From Ziziphus jujuba (Eukaryota; Streptophyta; Magnoliopsida; Rosales; Rhamnaceae), in the NCBI RefSeq assembly GCF_031755915.1, contig NC_083385.1:14591001-14655000 (forward strand): DNA of 64,000 nt. Direction: 5' to 3'. Position numbers and translations under genes: made by a program. This document shows, piece by piece, positions 25,105 to 38,389 of the stretch. The number at the start of each line of letters is the position of its first letter. The stretch's first letter is position 1. Under the pieces are notes generated by a model. It had not been told where the DNA came from. It worked only from the letters and a program-made list of their open reading frames with translations, and did not search any database.

Positions 25105-27557
25105 TACCCGAACATTTGTCTAATCATACTAATGGCATTTGCATCTTCATCATCTGAATAGCTTCTAACAGGCTTTTTCTTGGGACGATTATCTTGGTAT
25201 GTATGGTGTGATGAAATTGGCTTCTGTGGTTTGTGTATCTGCTCAATATTACACTGTTAACACACATCCATCTTTCACCCAAAAATAAATAAATAAATAA
25301 AAAAAACACACACACACATAAACTGCATTTAAATAAAAATAAATTAAAAAAAAGGGCAGGACAAAACCTGAGGTTTTGACAATCCCACTGGCGTTTTAGG
25401 CAACAATTTAGCCTTCTCCGGCTCTCTTACTTCCCTTCTCTGTTCCAACTGCTGCTTTGAAAAAGATGACTGCAACTTAGAAGAAGGTGGTTTGTGCACA
25501 ACAGGCATGGAACTTTTTGAAACTGGTGCAGAAGCCTTCTTCACTAAGGTAGAAGGAGCCACCTTAGAAGGCAATCCTTTTGGTGCTAGAGGCCGACCAG
25601 GCCCATTCCCATTAGAAGGCAATACTTTTGGCGCTAGTGGCCGACCAGGCCCATTCCCATTGCTGCTACCAAGTTGTTTTCTAGAATTCATTGACGTCAA
25701 ATTGGGCTTACTTCCAGAAGCTAACTTATTGGAGCTAACTGTAGAATGCATGTGTCCGTTCACAGAAACCGATTTCCTTTCTTCATGACCACCATGACCA
25801 TGTCCACCTCTATTTCCCATAGATTGTTTACTTTTCATCGGCACTTGAGCTGATCGCGGCTCTTCAACATCAGCAAAAAACCTGTATAAGTTTTCTCAAT
25901 GAAAATAATATGTTTTAAGCCCCATATAACAAGAGCCAGATAGAATGTGGTAAATCAGCAACACACCAAAATTTCGAGCAGGGAGATTTCGAGGAGGCTC
26001 CTTTGCAGGAGCTGGAAGTTCTGCATCATCAGATAATAGAAAGGAGTAGTCTCTAGTATCCTTGAGTTTTTGGGCCTTAGTTTTAACCTGAAAGTGCCAG
26101 GATTCAGTTACATATACAGTGGCCATGCATGTTAAAAACATAAATATTTGACAATTTACTTCAAGCACCTCATTTACAACTCCTGTACGTTGGTGTGGTG
26201 TTCCAGATTTTGATCCTGCAGTGGTTGATCCAGAGCTCTGTTTGTTCAGTAAACGGGCACATGGTTAAAAATTAAACCAGAACTTAGGAAGAGACAATCA
26301 GCAACATAAGATTTTCTAGAAAGAACAGTTCCATGCACAACTTCATACAGCAAGTGTACATAGTTAAAATTAATATTTCCTTTCATGAATAGAAGAGAAT
26401 GAAATGCATATCATATTATCAAAATAAAATTTTCTAATAACAAAGTAGAAGAAGAAGAATTTAGATTTCTTTTAACGAATGTAAGAGAATTAAATGCATA
26501 TTGTATTATCAAATGCAACATTTTCTAACATACACTATGGCCATGGCTGGACTTTGAAACTCGAGGTGTCAAATGTTTGGTTTCTAGCATTGACTTCCTC
26601 TCTTGAATAACTCTTTGAGCAATAACCGGTTTTGATGGGCCAAAAAATGAACCATAACTGCACAAATAAGCAACGAAAAAGTTTAGAAATTACTTTAGCA
26701 CCATTGCATAATTAAGAAATAAACAAAGAAAAGAGTGCAAAAATATGCCTGCTGGTGTCCAAACGGTAACAGTTTCAAGACTTTTTTCTAAGCAAAAATC
26801 TATTTGACTTAGCAATGCGAACCAGCAACAGTTTATCAATTGTAGAGAACCTAAATCTTAGCAATAAGCTATTTGAATCTCCACAAACAAACAGAGACAG
26901 AAAAACTACACTGACTAAAATGCTCATCCTTCAAATGCTCCAATCAAGCTGCTATAGATTTGCAAACAACATTGGATTTAGTAGCTTGAATAAAATTTCA
27001 ATCAACCCCTAATAGCATTCTCAAGTAACCAAACAGGCAACTGTAATAGCTTTGCATAATATTCTTCACCACCAACATAATTCAGTGAAAAGATAGCAGC
27101 AATAGATACCTAGAAAAGGAGCTTCGAGAGGTAACTTACTTATCATATGGGAGCTTCTTCTTTTTGTCAAAGGAATTGTCGCAAAGAGAACTGCTTTCCT
27201 TCTTCGTCTGCTTTGAATTGCCTTCCTTCTTCATCTGCTTTCTGATTCGTTCTTTTAAGCTTTGCCTCAATTCAAGGAATTCCAACTCTTCCTTGGTAGG
27301 CTTTTGGTCTTCTTCCTCTTCATACTCTTCTTCTCCTCCTCCTTCGCCTTCTTCGTATCCCTCGTATCCCTCGTCCTCATAATCCTCATACTCGTCTTCA
27401 TATCCTTGTTCCATCTCCTAAACAATGAACAACCATTGTAGATATTAAAACTAGGGCAAAATTGAAGGAGGAAAATTTAAAAAAAAAAAAAAAAAGAAGA
27501 AAACAAAGAGTAGACATGGATTACACGATTGCTTACCTCTCTACCATATTCCGGCAT
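24218..27557 (-). CDS. SPT2-family chromatin protein (histone chaperone)
   Basis: Nine coding exons give 494 aa: 27537-27557, 27140-27417, 26534-26657, 26160-26237, about 25963-26087, 25368-25881, 25108-25253, 24407-24499, 24218-24323. The first exon codes only MPEYGRE and joins GAG-ATG in exon 2, so the ATG at exon 2 is internal. The N-terminus is strongly acidic with Tyr-Glu-Asp repeats. A conserved LPYDNYGSFFGPSKPVIAQR block follows. The middle is low-complexity Ser/Pro/Lys, including two adjacent 16-residue repeats around residues 283-314 (GPGRPLAPK). The C-terminus is the SPT2 domain: RSYSDDEDANAISMIRQMFG, then YNPAKFAGRDDDDLSDMEA, then a charged RLIEEEERRERLAKKRR helix. SPT2 proteins bind DNA and H3-H4 and act in transcription elongation in the nucleus. 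A 5' UTR intron (about 27587-27786) is likely. The donor after the 25963-26087 exon is uncertain. Confidence 0.93.
25051..25101. repeat. (GA)n microsatellite next to an SPT2 splice donor
   Basis: About 50 bp of almost pure GA. On the transcribed strand it reads as (CT)n, beginning only 7 nt inside the intron that follows the SPT2 exon at 25108-25253, directly after GTAAAGC. Confidence 0.92.
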
Positions 27558-28980
27558 AGCGGTTATCAATTAACAATTTTTATTACCTAAGATGAAAGAA
27601 AACAATCAAATTAGCAAAACTTGATGCGTGCGGTTTCGATCGAAAACCCTAATTTTACAAAAGCACATATAGCTTCATGATTCCCAATAAACCGATCGCA
27701 TATACGACGATCTAAACAAAACACATATGAAACGGATTGGAATAGATAGAAAAAACCAAAATTCGATACGAAATTGAATCAGATACCTGTAGATATGCCT
27801 AAAAACCCGAATTTTCGACAAAATTGAAGATTTTTCACGGGCCGTTTGCACTGAGAAGATCGAAGCTCGGACAGAGAAAACGAAGCAATCTCAGATCTGC
27901 GGCAACGAAGCGATGGACAAAGTAGGGCACCAGGAATTTGCGAGAAAAGGGATATAGAGGAAGGAAGCCGAAAGACCCAGAAATAAAATAGCTCTGTTCT
28001 AACGTGCGCGGAAGGCGTAGTGCGCATCCCTGCTCTATTTTTTAATATTTCTCTTTTTTTTCCACCGCTTCCCATCTCTGATTCTGTGATTTCGGGCGTT
28101 GGCGTGCGCGTCTTTTGGATTGTCGGGTCGGAGTCTACTCAATCAACATCCAGAGAGGTCCAAATTTAATGGTGTATATTATGTTAAAAAAAAACAACAC
28201 GCTCAAGTATAAAAATAGAAACTACATCTCAAAAAAAAAAAATAAAAAGTATAAAATATATTAGCCATACTACTACTCAAAAAAGTATAAAAATAGAAAA
28301 CATTTTCACTATTTTTAAGACAAAATTTATTATCCACATATTTTTTAGGTGGAGTTTAAAAATTAATGTAATGTTAAAAGCTAAAATAAGTATATAAAAT
28401 AAAAAATTTTAAAATATTTGAACAATCTTTTAAAAAGTATTTCGAATTTATTGTAGAGCTAAAAAAAAGAAAAAGGCTTTACGAGATTATATAACCAACA
28501 TAGAAAAAGGGTATTCCATTATTTAAAAAAAAGGGGGGTTAAAAAAAATAAATATATTTTAGTCTTTTATGCACCCCCACCCTCCAAAAATATGTCTTAA
28601 AGTACAAATTTAAATATATATTTTTCAAAAAAAGTTGTTTTCTTTAATAATTCACCAAAAAAAAAAAAGTTGTTTTCTTTAATAGGAAAATTACATATAT
28701 GTATATATAAATAAATAATAAAAAGGGAGAACCTACAAGCTCCAAAACCCAACCATTTTGGAGGTTCCCTACAGATTAACTACTAAACAGTCGGGGCAAA
28801 AACCCCCCCCAAAATCCATACCCGCGCCGTAAAAAATTAAAACCCACGCCGTGAAGTCTATTAACGGCTTAAAGCGGCAACACATTCGGAAAACAAAGCC
28901 AAAGTCAGAAAATTCTCTCTCTCTCTCTCTCTTTCTCTCTTTCGCTGCGTAGCTTGCTCCACCTTTAGACTTCAAGAGCT
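27558..28980. promoter_or_regulatory. Head-to-head intergenic region of SPT2 (-) and the 232-aa gene (+)
   Basis: The SPT2 leader appears to run from 27557 up to about 28040, with an intron at about 27587-27786 (donor and acceptor on the minus strand fit GT-AG). The sequence at about 27850-28110 is GC-richer than its neighbours and probably holds the SPT2 first UTR exon and core promoter. From about 28150 to 28750 the DNA is AT-rich with no recognised element. A GC-richer part (28780-28890) and a CT run precede the divergent gene. Promoter function is inferred from gene orientation. Confidence 0.55.
28914..28946. repeat. (CT)n tract in the leader of the 232-aa gene
   Basis: A CT-dinucleotide run lies about 80-110 bp upstream of the inferred 5' UTR splice donor at 29023. 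CT-rich tracts are common around plant transcription starts and leaders. Confidence 0.85.
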
Positions 28981-29270
28981 CCACTAGACGGAAAATTGAA
29001 GCAAAAGCACGTTTTGGGCAGCGGTAAAGCTAACTTTTTCACTCTTTTATATTCTCTTCTCTTTTAACTATTTGCTGTAATCAGTTTTTTTTTTTTTTTC
29101 CTGTTTGATTTTTGGTATTTTGTTGGTTTGTGAATAGACTTTTGGTGTCGTTGGAATTTGAAAAAAATTTTGGTGTTCTTTTACACAACGCATGTTATTC
29201 TTTTCAAGTTAAAAGTGATTTTTTGTTTTGTTTTTTTTTTTTTTTTTTTAATAGCTGTAATACTCGCAGA

Positions 29271-31906
29271 ATGGGAAGTGAAGAAGGTAAATCAAATTTG
29301 GATTTACATGAGAAGATTTTTAATATTTACAAAGATTTCATGGCGAGGTGAGTTCTCAACTATGTTTGTGTTTTGAGATGTTATGGCAAGGATAGTTGAA
29401 CCTTTGATGGAGAAAAAAAATCCCAACTGTTGAAATGTTTTCTGGGCTATATTTTGAAAAATTTAATTGAATGAGGTGGTTGGAAAGTTTTCTCTTTTAC
29501 TGCTAAAATGATGTAGTTCACTCGTCTTGGCCATTTGCTTACTTGCCCTTAGACTTGTGAGCTTTTTTGTCATACTGTGAGTTTGAAATTTTTATATGAT
29601 ACAAAGAGGAAATGTTTATGAAGTGTTATTGGTACACTGCACAAGAACAAAATAATAGAATTGAGGAGAGGCATACATTTGCAGCACTCACTTTTGCCTT
29701 ACTTAGGGGTTATCTGCATGCCACAGCCAGATAGGAAAGAGTAATGATATAATAAAAATGAAAATTATACCCTGCATCACATAGGAAAGCGATTTATTAA
29801 TCATAATAAAGAAGCATTGCCTTGGGTAGCTGCATGAATAAAAAAATCGAGTCATATTGGAGATGAGAGGAGAGGGTAGAAACTGCACGTCAAGTATGTA
29901 TGAGGTTTTGGTGTGATGCACAGTTACCCGTGTATTAGATGGTGAATAACCTTTTGTTGTGCCATTGGAATTTCTCTATTGCTAGTTTTCTTTCTTCACA
30001 GCCCATATCAACTTTTCAAAACCCATAATTACTCTAGCATGGTTCTGCCCATGGAAGTTTTGAACTGTTTTGTTTCATTTTGCTCTGCTTGTGTTCTTTT
30101 CAGAATAAGTTTTTGACTTCTTGTTGTGGTAGGGTTACAAAGTTTGAAGAACTGGTAGCTGTTGGAAGCAGATTACTTGTTGGCTTTCAGCAAGGGCTGG
30201 GTAGTATCAAAATTATGTTTATTCATGTTACTTGCCTCAGGATTGAGAATTTTTGCTATATTTCTTAGAAATTTAAGATTGTTCCTTTTACATTTTGTAT
30301 AGAGTTTTTAAGAAGGCCCCCCATTGATAATACATCTGGGTTGATTAAGTCTGTAATCAAGGCAAATCAAACAAAGAGGATTCAGTCATACCTTGAAGCT
30401 GGATGCAGAAACACTCATGATGGGGTGCAAAACGTAAGCAAATGTATGGGCTATTCTTTTATTTTTTTTGGATAGACTTTGTTTCTTTGACAAGAAGGTA
30501 ATCTAGGAACTATTCGATTTAGGTAAGTCCTAGCCAACTAAGGATAGAGTTTAAAAATAGTGAACTATGGTGGAAAATCTGTTTTATATTCATATTGCTA
30601 ATGGGATAATTTGAAGGGATATATTTCTCTCTTCATTTTGACCCTCATCCACCCTCTCTTCTTAATGTTTATGGTAAACTGATTTTTGGACCCCTATTCT
30701 CCTGCAATCCCACTTTCCTGTCCCTTACAAGGTCAAAAGCTAACTAATTATCATTTGGTTGATTATTGAGATTGATTGAAATGTAGTGGTATTAAAACTC
30801 AAGTCATGCTTTGCTTGTTTACGTGCTTTTTTCCTTGACATCATTGTCATCTACCCTTCTGTCCACTTCTTTTTCGTTTTGGTGTCATATATCTTAACTT
30901 GCTTTTTGCTAATCCCCATTCGTCATCAGTCTAACTGCATTTACCTTTTTAATGCATGGGAAACATTTGTGTCAAGAAGTGCACACATGCCAACTTGGAC
31001 TCCAAGACTATTTAAGTGAAGGTATGATCCCTTCCTCACATTTACATTTACTCATATTTTCTCCATTACAAAGAAATCATGAGAAAAAAGGCAACACAAA
31101 GTCTTGAAATCTTCGAGGTAACAAGATGGGTTTGTGTTAGTGTATTATGAAAATTGAATTTCTTTTTAATAACTCATTAAAGAGAAGTGGCTTAGCAACT
31201 TAAGGCTTTGGCTTATAATTTATCTTACAGACATAATTATTTCCATAAGACATTTAAGAATGCAGAATGCCAGATTATTGAACTTTGTGTCTGCCCTATA
31301 TATAGATTTGAAGAAAGATGATTATTTGACTGGATATTGATAAGATTCTTCCTTGTTTGTTACGGTGATCAGTCCATAAAAAGTCATATTGTTTCTTTGA
31401 AAATAGCGACTGCCAGTTGTTCATGTTGTCATCTCTAAGTATTTTTCTTTTTCTTTTTTTTTTCTTTTTTGATAATTGTCTTCTAAGAAATTAAAAGAAT
31501 CTATGGTTGACTTATGCACCTTCTTTATCATTTGGTAATCTTTTAAGCGACTCAAACTGCTAATTTTTAAGACAGTAATGGATTTTATGTCACCTGTAAG
31601 AGGTGCCTCATGATTATTTACCTATTTATTTTGGAGTAAAATCAAGTTTAAATGCTGCCTATTTGTTTATCTGGAGAAGATCGTGTACTTCTTTGTTTCT
31701 TTTAATATTCTCTAGCTTGGACACGATGCTTATATGAGTCATGGGAGCTACAGGCAGAAGCATACTTAATCAGCTGGAATTCCTTATGGAGGATGTAACT
31801 AATGCAATGCAATCTGCTATGGGAAATTCACCACTCTCTGAGGACGAAGATTTTGATACTGGGATTAATGAACAAGCAACTAGAGATGATAAGGTAGTTT
31901 CTTTCC

Positions 31907-31940
<34 letters not shown>

Positions 31941-32700
31941 TTTTGTTTGTTCTCTGTTTCTTTCCCAAAGATTACTTGATGCTATTTACAAATTTCCGCA
32001 TTTGCTTTGTGTTTTTACTTCTTTTTATTTGTTAGGTCAAGTAAATACTCCATATATATGTATTTTAAGTATCAACCATTTCTTTGTATCTATTTTACCC
32101 TAGATAATATGTTACTATTTTGTACTTACATATTCAAACAGTAGCCGAATCATTTTGTTTTTCTCGGTTTTCTTGTCTTTTTATTTTGCTTCTTCTTTTT
32201 GACTGGGGATTTTGACTCGGTGTTCATTTGTTTTGTGGACCTGTCTTCCTTCTAATTTAGACTTGCAAAATCAGCAGAACTCTTATGCAAACTTTCTTTT
32301 TTAGTTTCTTATGTTTATATTACTAAGATAGTAACTTCTGGCTGCTGTATTTTATTCCTTAGGAGGGAAGTGCACCGTCTCATATTAAAAGATATGATGT
32401 TACTGATTTTGCTGTTTTGATGGGGGCTATTTACAGTATGGTTAAGAAAGAATATGTAATGCAGGTAATTTGTTGCTTAGATTCTGTTTCTGACATTTTT
32501 CCCGTTTGGAATAAACATGAAAAACATCTATTTCCTTCTCTTTTTGAGTCCGGTATTATAACTTGCTGCAGGAAAAGATTGTTTCTTCTCTAAATCTCAA
32601 ATCATCTTCTGGAGAGTTAGAGAGCTACTGCCTTATGTGGTCTTTGCGTCCTTTAATAAATGATGACATTATGCATCAAGCTTGGAAACTTATTCCTTGA
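29271..32700 (+). CDS. Uncharacterised plant protein, 232 aa (possibly DUF7795 family)
   Basis: Seven coding exons with agreeing phases give 232 aa: 29271-29347, 30133-30200, 30303-30443, 30980-31021, 31754-31893, 32363-32464, 32572-32700. A 5' UTR intron (29024-29269) ends one base before the ATG. The product begins MGSEEGKSNLDLHEKIFNIY and continues KFEELVAVGSRLLVGFQQGL and FLRRPPI. It is soluble, without membrane segments or a clear signal, and mainly helical with an acidic linker near residues 155-175 (LSEDEDFDTG). The fourth exon is only 42 nt and codes LHTCQLGLQDYLSE. I recognise a plant-wide family of unknown function, which I think is the one called DUF7795, but I cannot verify the label. 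No catalytic motif is seen and no function is assigned. It is divergent from SPT2. Confidence 0.82.
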
Positions 32701-32965
32701 ATCCGAGTCTCTTTTCTCATACTTGTTACCAGAAGATTATCCTTATCTGAATCAATTCATTTGACAAAAGTGTCAATTTAATTAAAAAAAAAACAAAAAA
32801 AGAAATTATTTGTATATGTATATATATATATATTAGAGAAGTGTAATGGTAACTGGTATTTGTTTGATAAAAGTACACACTGGTTTGGTACTGAAGGGAC
32901 GGATTAAAGAGTGTTAATATGTTGTTTAGATAGAATATGAATAAAGCCCTTCTCGTGAAGCAAGC

Positions 32966-33660
32966 TTGCTTGGAGGTTGTTACAATGTGATTCCAGTATT
33001 TGGGCTCCGATTCTTAAAGTGCAGATATAAATATCATCAAATCTTTAGAAAGTTTGATCATGCTGGAGGTTTAAATTCGTGTCAATGGTCTGTAATTAAT
33101 CTGGGTTTGGATCTGCTGAGAAAGGGTTTGATATGGAGAATTGGTAATGGCAGGGATGTTTTATTTTCGGATGATATCTGGTGCCATGGGAAGAGGATGA
33201 AAGATTTTGCGGTTGAAAATTTTACCATCGATTGGAAGCTTAGAGTGGGAGTTGGAAATGAACTGAATTACATAAGTTGGTTTTGGTACATTTAGTGTTA
33301 AATGTGCTTGCTTATTTGAAAACTTGTCTACCTGCAAAATTTGCAACTGGAATTGAATTTGGAACTTGGAAGTTTTTCCAAGAGTCCAATCTGTTTGCTG
33401 GTTTATGATTCTTGACAGATTATTAAATAATATCAACAGGGTGAAAAGAAATTTAAGTTCTGAGAGCAGCTATTCTATGTGTGAGCAAGCTGATGAAAGC
33501 AATTTACATGTGTTGAGAGATTGCAGAATGGCCAAAGGTGTTTTGGATTTCCCTAGGTGTTCATGATATGGATTCTGCTTTCTTCGTTTATAATTACGGG
33601 GACTGTTTGCTGTCATTCTATATAGGGAGAGAATACAAAATGGCTATAAGCATATGAATT
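32966..33660 (+). mobile_element. Degenerate LINE 3' ORF2 fragment (zf-RVT region)
   Basis: Broken frames read like the part of a plant LINE ORF2 just after the reverse transcriptase. One piece includes LLRKGLIWRIGNGRDVLFSD; another reads ILDRLLNNINRVKRNLSSES followed by Cys/His residues (MCEQADESNLHVLRDC) typical of the zf-RVT zinc-binding domain. The two pieces are in different frames and separated by a stop, so the element is dead. No 5' part, poly-A tail or target duplication was found. Confidence 0.8.
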
Positions 33661-34251
33661 GGAATGTGGCGTGAGAAGAGTACCTTTAGAGATAAAAATG
33701 GTGAATATATAAAAGGATATGAACTTCTATCCAAACAGATTATAGTTATTTTATTTCCAAACTTAACGAGGACTACAACTTTGGGATTGGAATTATAAAT
33801 CAATAGAATGAATTCACATAACAAATAATAAATAATTTTATTAAAATGGGTAATTTATATAATTTGGATTTTAAAAAAAAAGGTGTAAAATAAGCAATAT
33901 GTTTAATAAGATAAAAAGTGTTGCATACCTTATTAATTTAAATTATCCCATTTGACAGTAATTATATAGATTGTTAGAGATTGAAATGGTTTCTAACCTA
34001 TATGATATAAATATCTAATTCTAGACATTAAATTCAAAAATTATTCTATCTAAGCTCAAGTAATTAATTATGTGCATATATATTTTTTCCAAAAAATTAA
34101 TAATAATCAATAATGATTTTTTATTAATTTTTTATTTTGAAAAATATTTGATAAGTAACATTGTGTAAATAGACCATGACAATCTCTTTACAAGTGTTAT
34201 GTGTGACACATCAACTTGACAAGAGCCATTAAATAGACTTTTAAAAAAAAA

Positions 34252-34540
34252 AAAAATATGCCTATATTTCTGATGTAACATAAAAAATATATCAATTCAT
34301 ATAACTATTAGAGATGCTTTAATGATCCTTTGTAAATATTTTCAAAATCTAAATTCAAAGCCTAGCTTTAAAATCAACCCTTTTCAAATAAAAAAAAATA
34401 TCTATGTCTATATTTCTAATGTAACAAAAAATATATATCAATTCATATAACCATTAGAGATGCTTTAATGGTCACTTATAAATATTTTCAAATTCTAAAT
34501 TCAAAACCTAGCTTTAAAATCAACTCCTTTCAAATATGTA
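34252..34540. repeat. Direct repeat, two copies of about 140 bp
   Basis: Two adjacent copies, at about 34252-34390 and 34395-34540, share 'attagagatgctttaatg' and 'cctagctttaaaatcaac'. They lie in the part of duplication copy A that has no counterpart in copy B. Confidence 0.85.
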
Positions 34541-37500
34541 TATATATATATAAAACCTTTATTAATTTTAAAAATTGAACAAACATGAAAAATGTATATA
34601 GCTTTTTCTGAATAATGGGACAATGAACTTTGGAACGTGGAATTCTTCCTCTTTCCTAACAATCTCAATGATGGATCATGAGATAATTTACCCAATCAAG
34701 TTATTTGATAGAGCATAATATAGGATTGACGATTATCGCACATAGATCCAATTTAGAATAAACGAATATTTCATTAGTTTTTATTTCAATAATTTACATA
34801 AATCAATTATCAAGTGATTAATTTTACTAATTATTTTTTTTTCAGAAAAGAGAGAGAGAGTGAGAGAGAAAAACATATGAACAAATCCTATTAAAAAAAT
34901 ATCGAAATAAAAATCACAATAAGATACACAAACTAAAATTCATGATGATTTCTCATACCTATAAAATAATTTTAAAAAAATGTTATTCATAATCATTAAC
35001 AATCATTTGATGATTTAAATGTTTATCTAATAGGTTTAGTTTTCTAAATTAATTTTTTAAAATAAAAATTAACAAATAATTAAATATAATTAATTAATAA
35101 TTATCATATTAACTATAATTCTGGTTATGGTCATCATCATTGCTAATTGCTAATAAATAGTTAAACAATAAAACAATTGAAAATATATGTGACGAGTGGA
35201 GGGGTCCAGTTCACGGTAACACTTCGACGATGACGACGGAAAATAAACATAACAAAAAAATATAAAAATAAAAATAAAAATAAAGGCCCATTTTATGAAA
35301 AGAAACTTTCGTGACAAACAACTAAGAATGGGACCATCACAAAGATGATTTCCAATTGACGCATTAAATCAAGAAGCTTCGTCCATCTCTAATGCAAACT
35401 ATTTCTTATGCATGACACCCATTTTTTGGAGACTTTTGTGTGTAAAGCCTCTACCAGCTTCAACTGTTCCCAAAGAAACACAAAATTACCATTCAATCAA
35501 AATTCTGATTTTATTATTTTATTCCATCCATATTGTGTATGACTATTGACCATAATTAATTTGCTGTGAATTTTGAATCCTACGTTTATTATTATTATTA
35601 TTATTGGCTTATTGTTTGGTAGGAACTTCAAATTCCATTAAAAAAAAAAAGTGGACTATCTGGTTATTAGAAATGCCATTTAATTATAATGTTCGCAGAA
35701 GTCTAAACATTCACCACTGAGTTTTGTTTTGCTCCTGTAAGTACAGACCAGCAATTTTAACATATAGGAGCGTGACAAAACAAATCATTCAAGAAAAATG
35801 TAAATGAAGCAAAAGTAAACAACATTCAAAGTTTTGGAACGGTTTAGATATCAATGACCATTGTAGTTAATTCTATATTTCAAATCACAACATTGGAATG
35901 GTTAACATTTTCACTCTTCCTTCCTTTATAATACAAGTACAAAGAACATGCTAAAATGAATTTGACAATCACCCAAAAAAAAATATATATATATATATAT
36001 ATAAATGACGACAGATAACGTTTTTTTAGTTTGACATTAAATTAAAGCTTAAATTCTAAGCTAATATTTTTGTTACGACAATTATTAATGTTTAACCATC
36101 TAAAATTTAATTGATAATTAATAAAACCATATAATCATATAATCACATATTCTAATATATATATATATATATGCAACTTTACCAGGAGATTACAGAGTAA
36201 ACGAGGGTCCAATAATAATTAATAAGAAAATAGTAAAAGAAAAGGAAATCCTGCCGGCCAATACAGGGAAGCGAGAATTTCAATGAACAACAGTCAATAA
36301 TGAATCTACCCCACGCTTGGAAGTTGGAACTCATCCCTGGAAATTCCAATTTTTATTAATTTATTAGTCCAAGAAAATAGTAAGGACCTCCCTCAAAGCC
36401 AGACAAAATCGTGACCATACCATTTCCCATTCCGGCCATCCACATCATCCATCCATTAATTGACCCGTCTATGTCACACCCTTCGTTGAGCCTCACCACG
36501 AAAACCTCTCCTTTTTTAACTATCCAAACCAAGAAAAATAAAGAAGTTTTCCTCCAATTTGATATATTTTCATGTGATTGGGGTCACGTGCAAGTTTGAA
36601 GTTTTTGGCAACTCTTAATTTGGATCCCAAAAAGGGATTAAAATTATATAAGATCCTTCAAACACTACGCAAAGATATTGTGTATAGTGTTTGAAAGTGA
36701 TTTTTTAAAATTAATTTTGGTAGGGCCAGAAAACCTGATCATCATGAAGCAAGGATGTTTTGTGATGGTGATGCCTGATCTTCTATTGGTATGGACCAAT
36801 TGGCCTCTTTGGTTTGTCAAATTGTCACCACCCTATCAATATTCAATAATGTTTCTAGCTAGGCATGACCGGATTTTTAGTGTCCAATTTTAATTCTTTA
36901 AAAAACTAAAAACTATTGAGGATTTTATACTTATTGTCAAATTGCTCTAACCAAACGACTAAATTCATTGTAATACCTTTTGAAAAAAACAAAAGCAAAG
37001 GAACCATTTGTACGGACCACCACTTCTTGAATTCGATAAGGTCTGAATTTAAAAATTAAAAAGAAAATAAAAAATTCTCATTTTCAATCCATCACACGTC
37101 GGGATAATTATTCGATTAGAATTTATACTTATTGCGTATGCCTTAAAAACTTAATACTTTTTGTAACCATTCCTAACTCAATACCCTAACCCTAAAAGTA
37201 GTAGAGAAATTATTCTTTGCAAATAATTATTAGGTGTAAGACTCTCTGTTGGACAGGATCAACAAAGAGCTTTTGGATCTGATCTTCGTCACCAACCATA
37301 GACTCATGGTTGTGTACTGATAGCTCCATGGTATCTTGGCCCATAAAGAGACATACCAATTTTCCCACCAAAAAAAAAAAAAAAAAAAAAAAAGGAAAAG
37401 GAAGAACGAAACATATATAGAAGCTTCAAAGTTGTGTCTGTTTCCTTTGCTCCTTACCATTCAAATTTCAAATAAGATAGGATACCAACTTTTTCCTTTT

Positions 37501-38389
37501 ATTTATTTATTTATTTTTAATCTTCACCAGATAATTATATATTTTCAACCACTTGGTAATGGATCTTGATTTGGAGCCATGTCATTTTTTTGGGTCTAAA
37601 AAATGGTGGCTAAGAAAATGATCAGAGAAGGTGGGTTGTGCATTATCTTATGTATGAACATCGCATTCCAATATAGAATCGTAGAATCGTGATATATGTG
37701 AGCCTGTGTGGAGAAAAGCTATTAATAGAAAGCTTTTGAAAGCTACTAGTTATGGCTTTTATTTTATATAAATTAATAAATACCATAAAAAAGGAAATTC
37801 ACAAATTGCATAACGTTTTTTTTTTTTTTACCCAAAATGAAATGGAATATTTAAATTAAAATCTAAAAATCTTATAGCAAAAGAAAAAAGAAATAAAAGA
37901 AAAGTCTATAATACTTTTTCATCAAATTTAAATAGCAAATAATTCACTATTATTTTATTAATTTGTTTTGAGTTCGTCTACCTTTGCATTTGTATAGGAA
38001 AATATTAAGAAAAATTAAGTCAAAAATATTAATTGAGTTAGTATGATATATAATTTTAAAAATATATAAAACAATTGCTTCTTTCTTTTCGTTCGACCCT
38101 CCATACGAAATATGAACGAGTGCTGAAGATTTATTATAATATTATTAAATTAATTGTCATTTGATTATGAAATTACTTTAACAAAACCAAAAGGTGGAAC
38201 TCTATCCCCAAAAGGCTTTAACAATTTTCCTCTTTGTGCCGTTTTAGAAATTTCATTGTTGTCATTCACTAGTAAATGAAAAAGAGGCACCTAAATCCTA
38301 TCCAGTTGAATTTGACATCAATCCGCTGCAAAGAATTTCAGCCGTTGGTGAGATGATAATCCTTCTGCGCCTTCCACGATGCTCCCTAT

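Noticed and set aside
37180..37198. Telomere-like CCCTAACCCTAAA
   Set aside because: Fewer than two units; expected by chance in AT-rich DNA and not preserved as a longer array.
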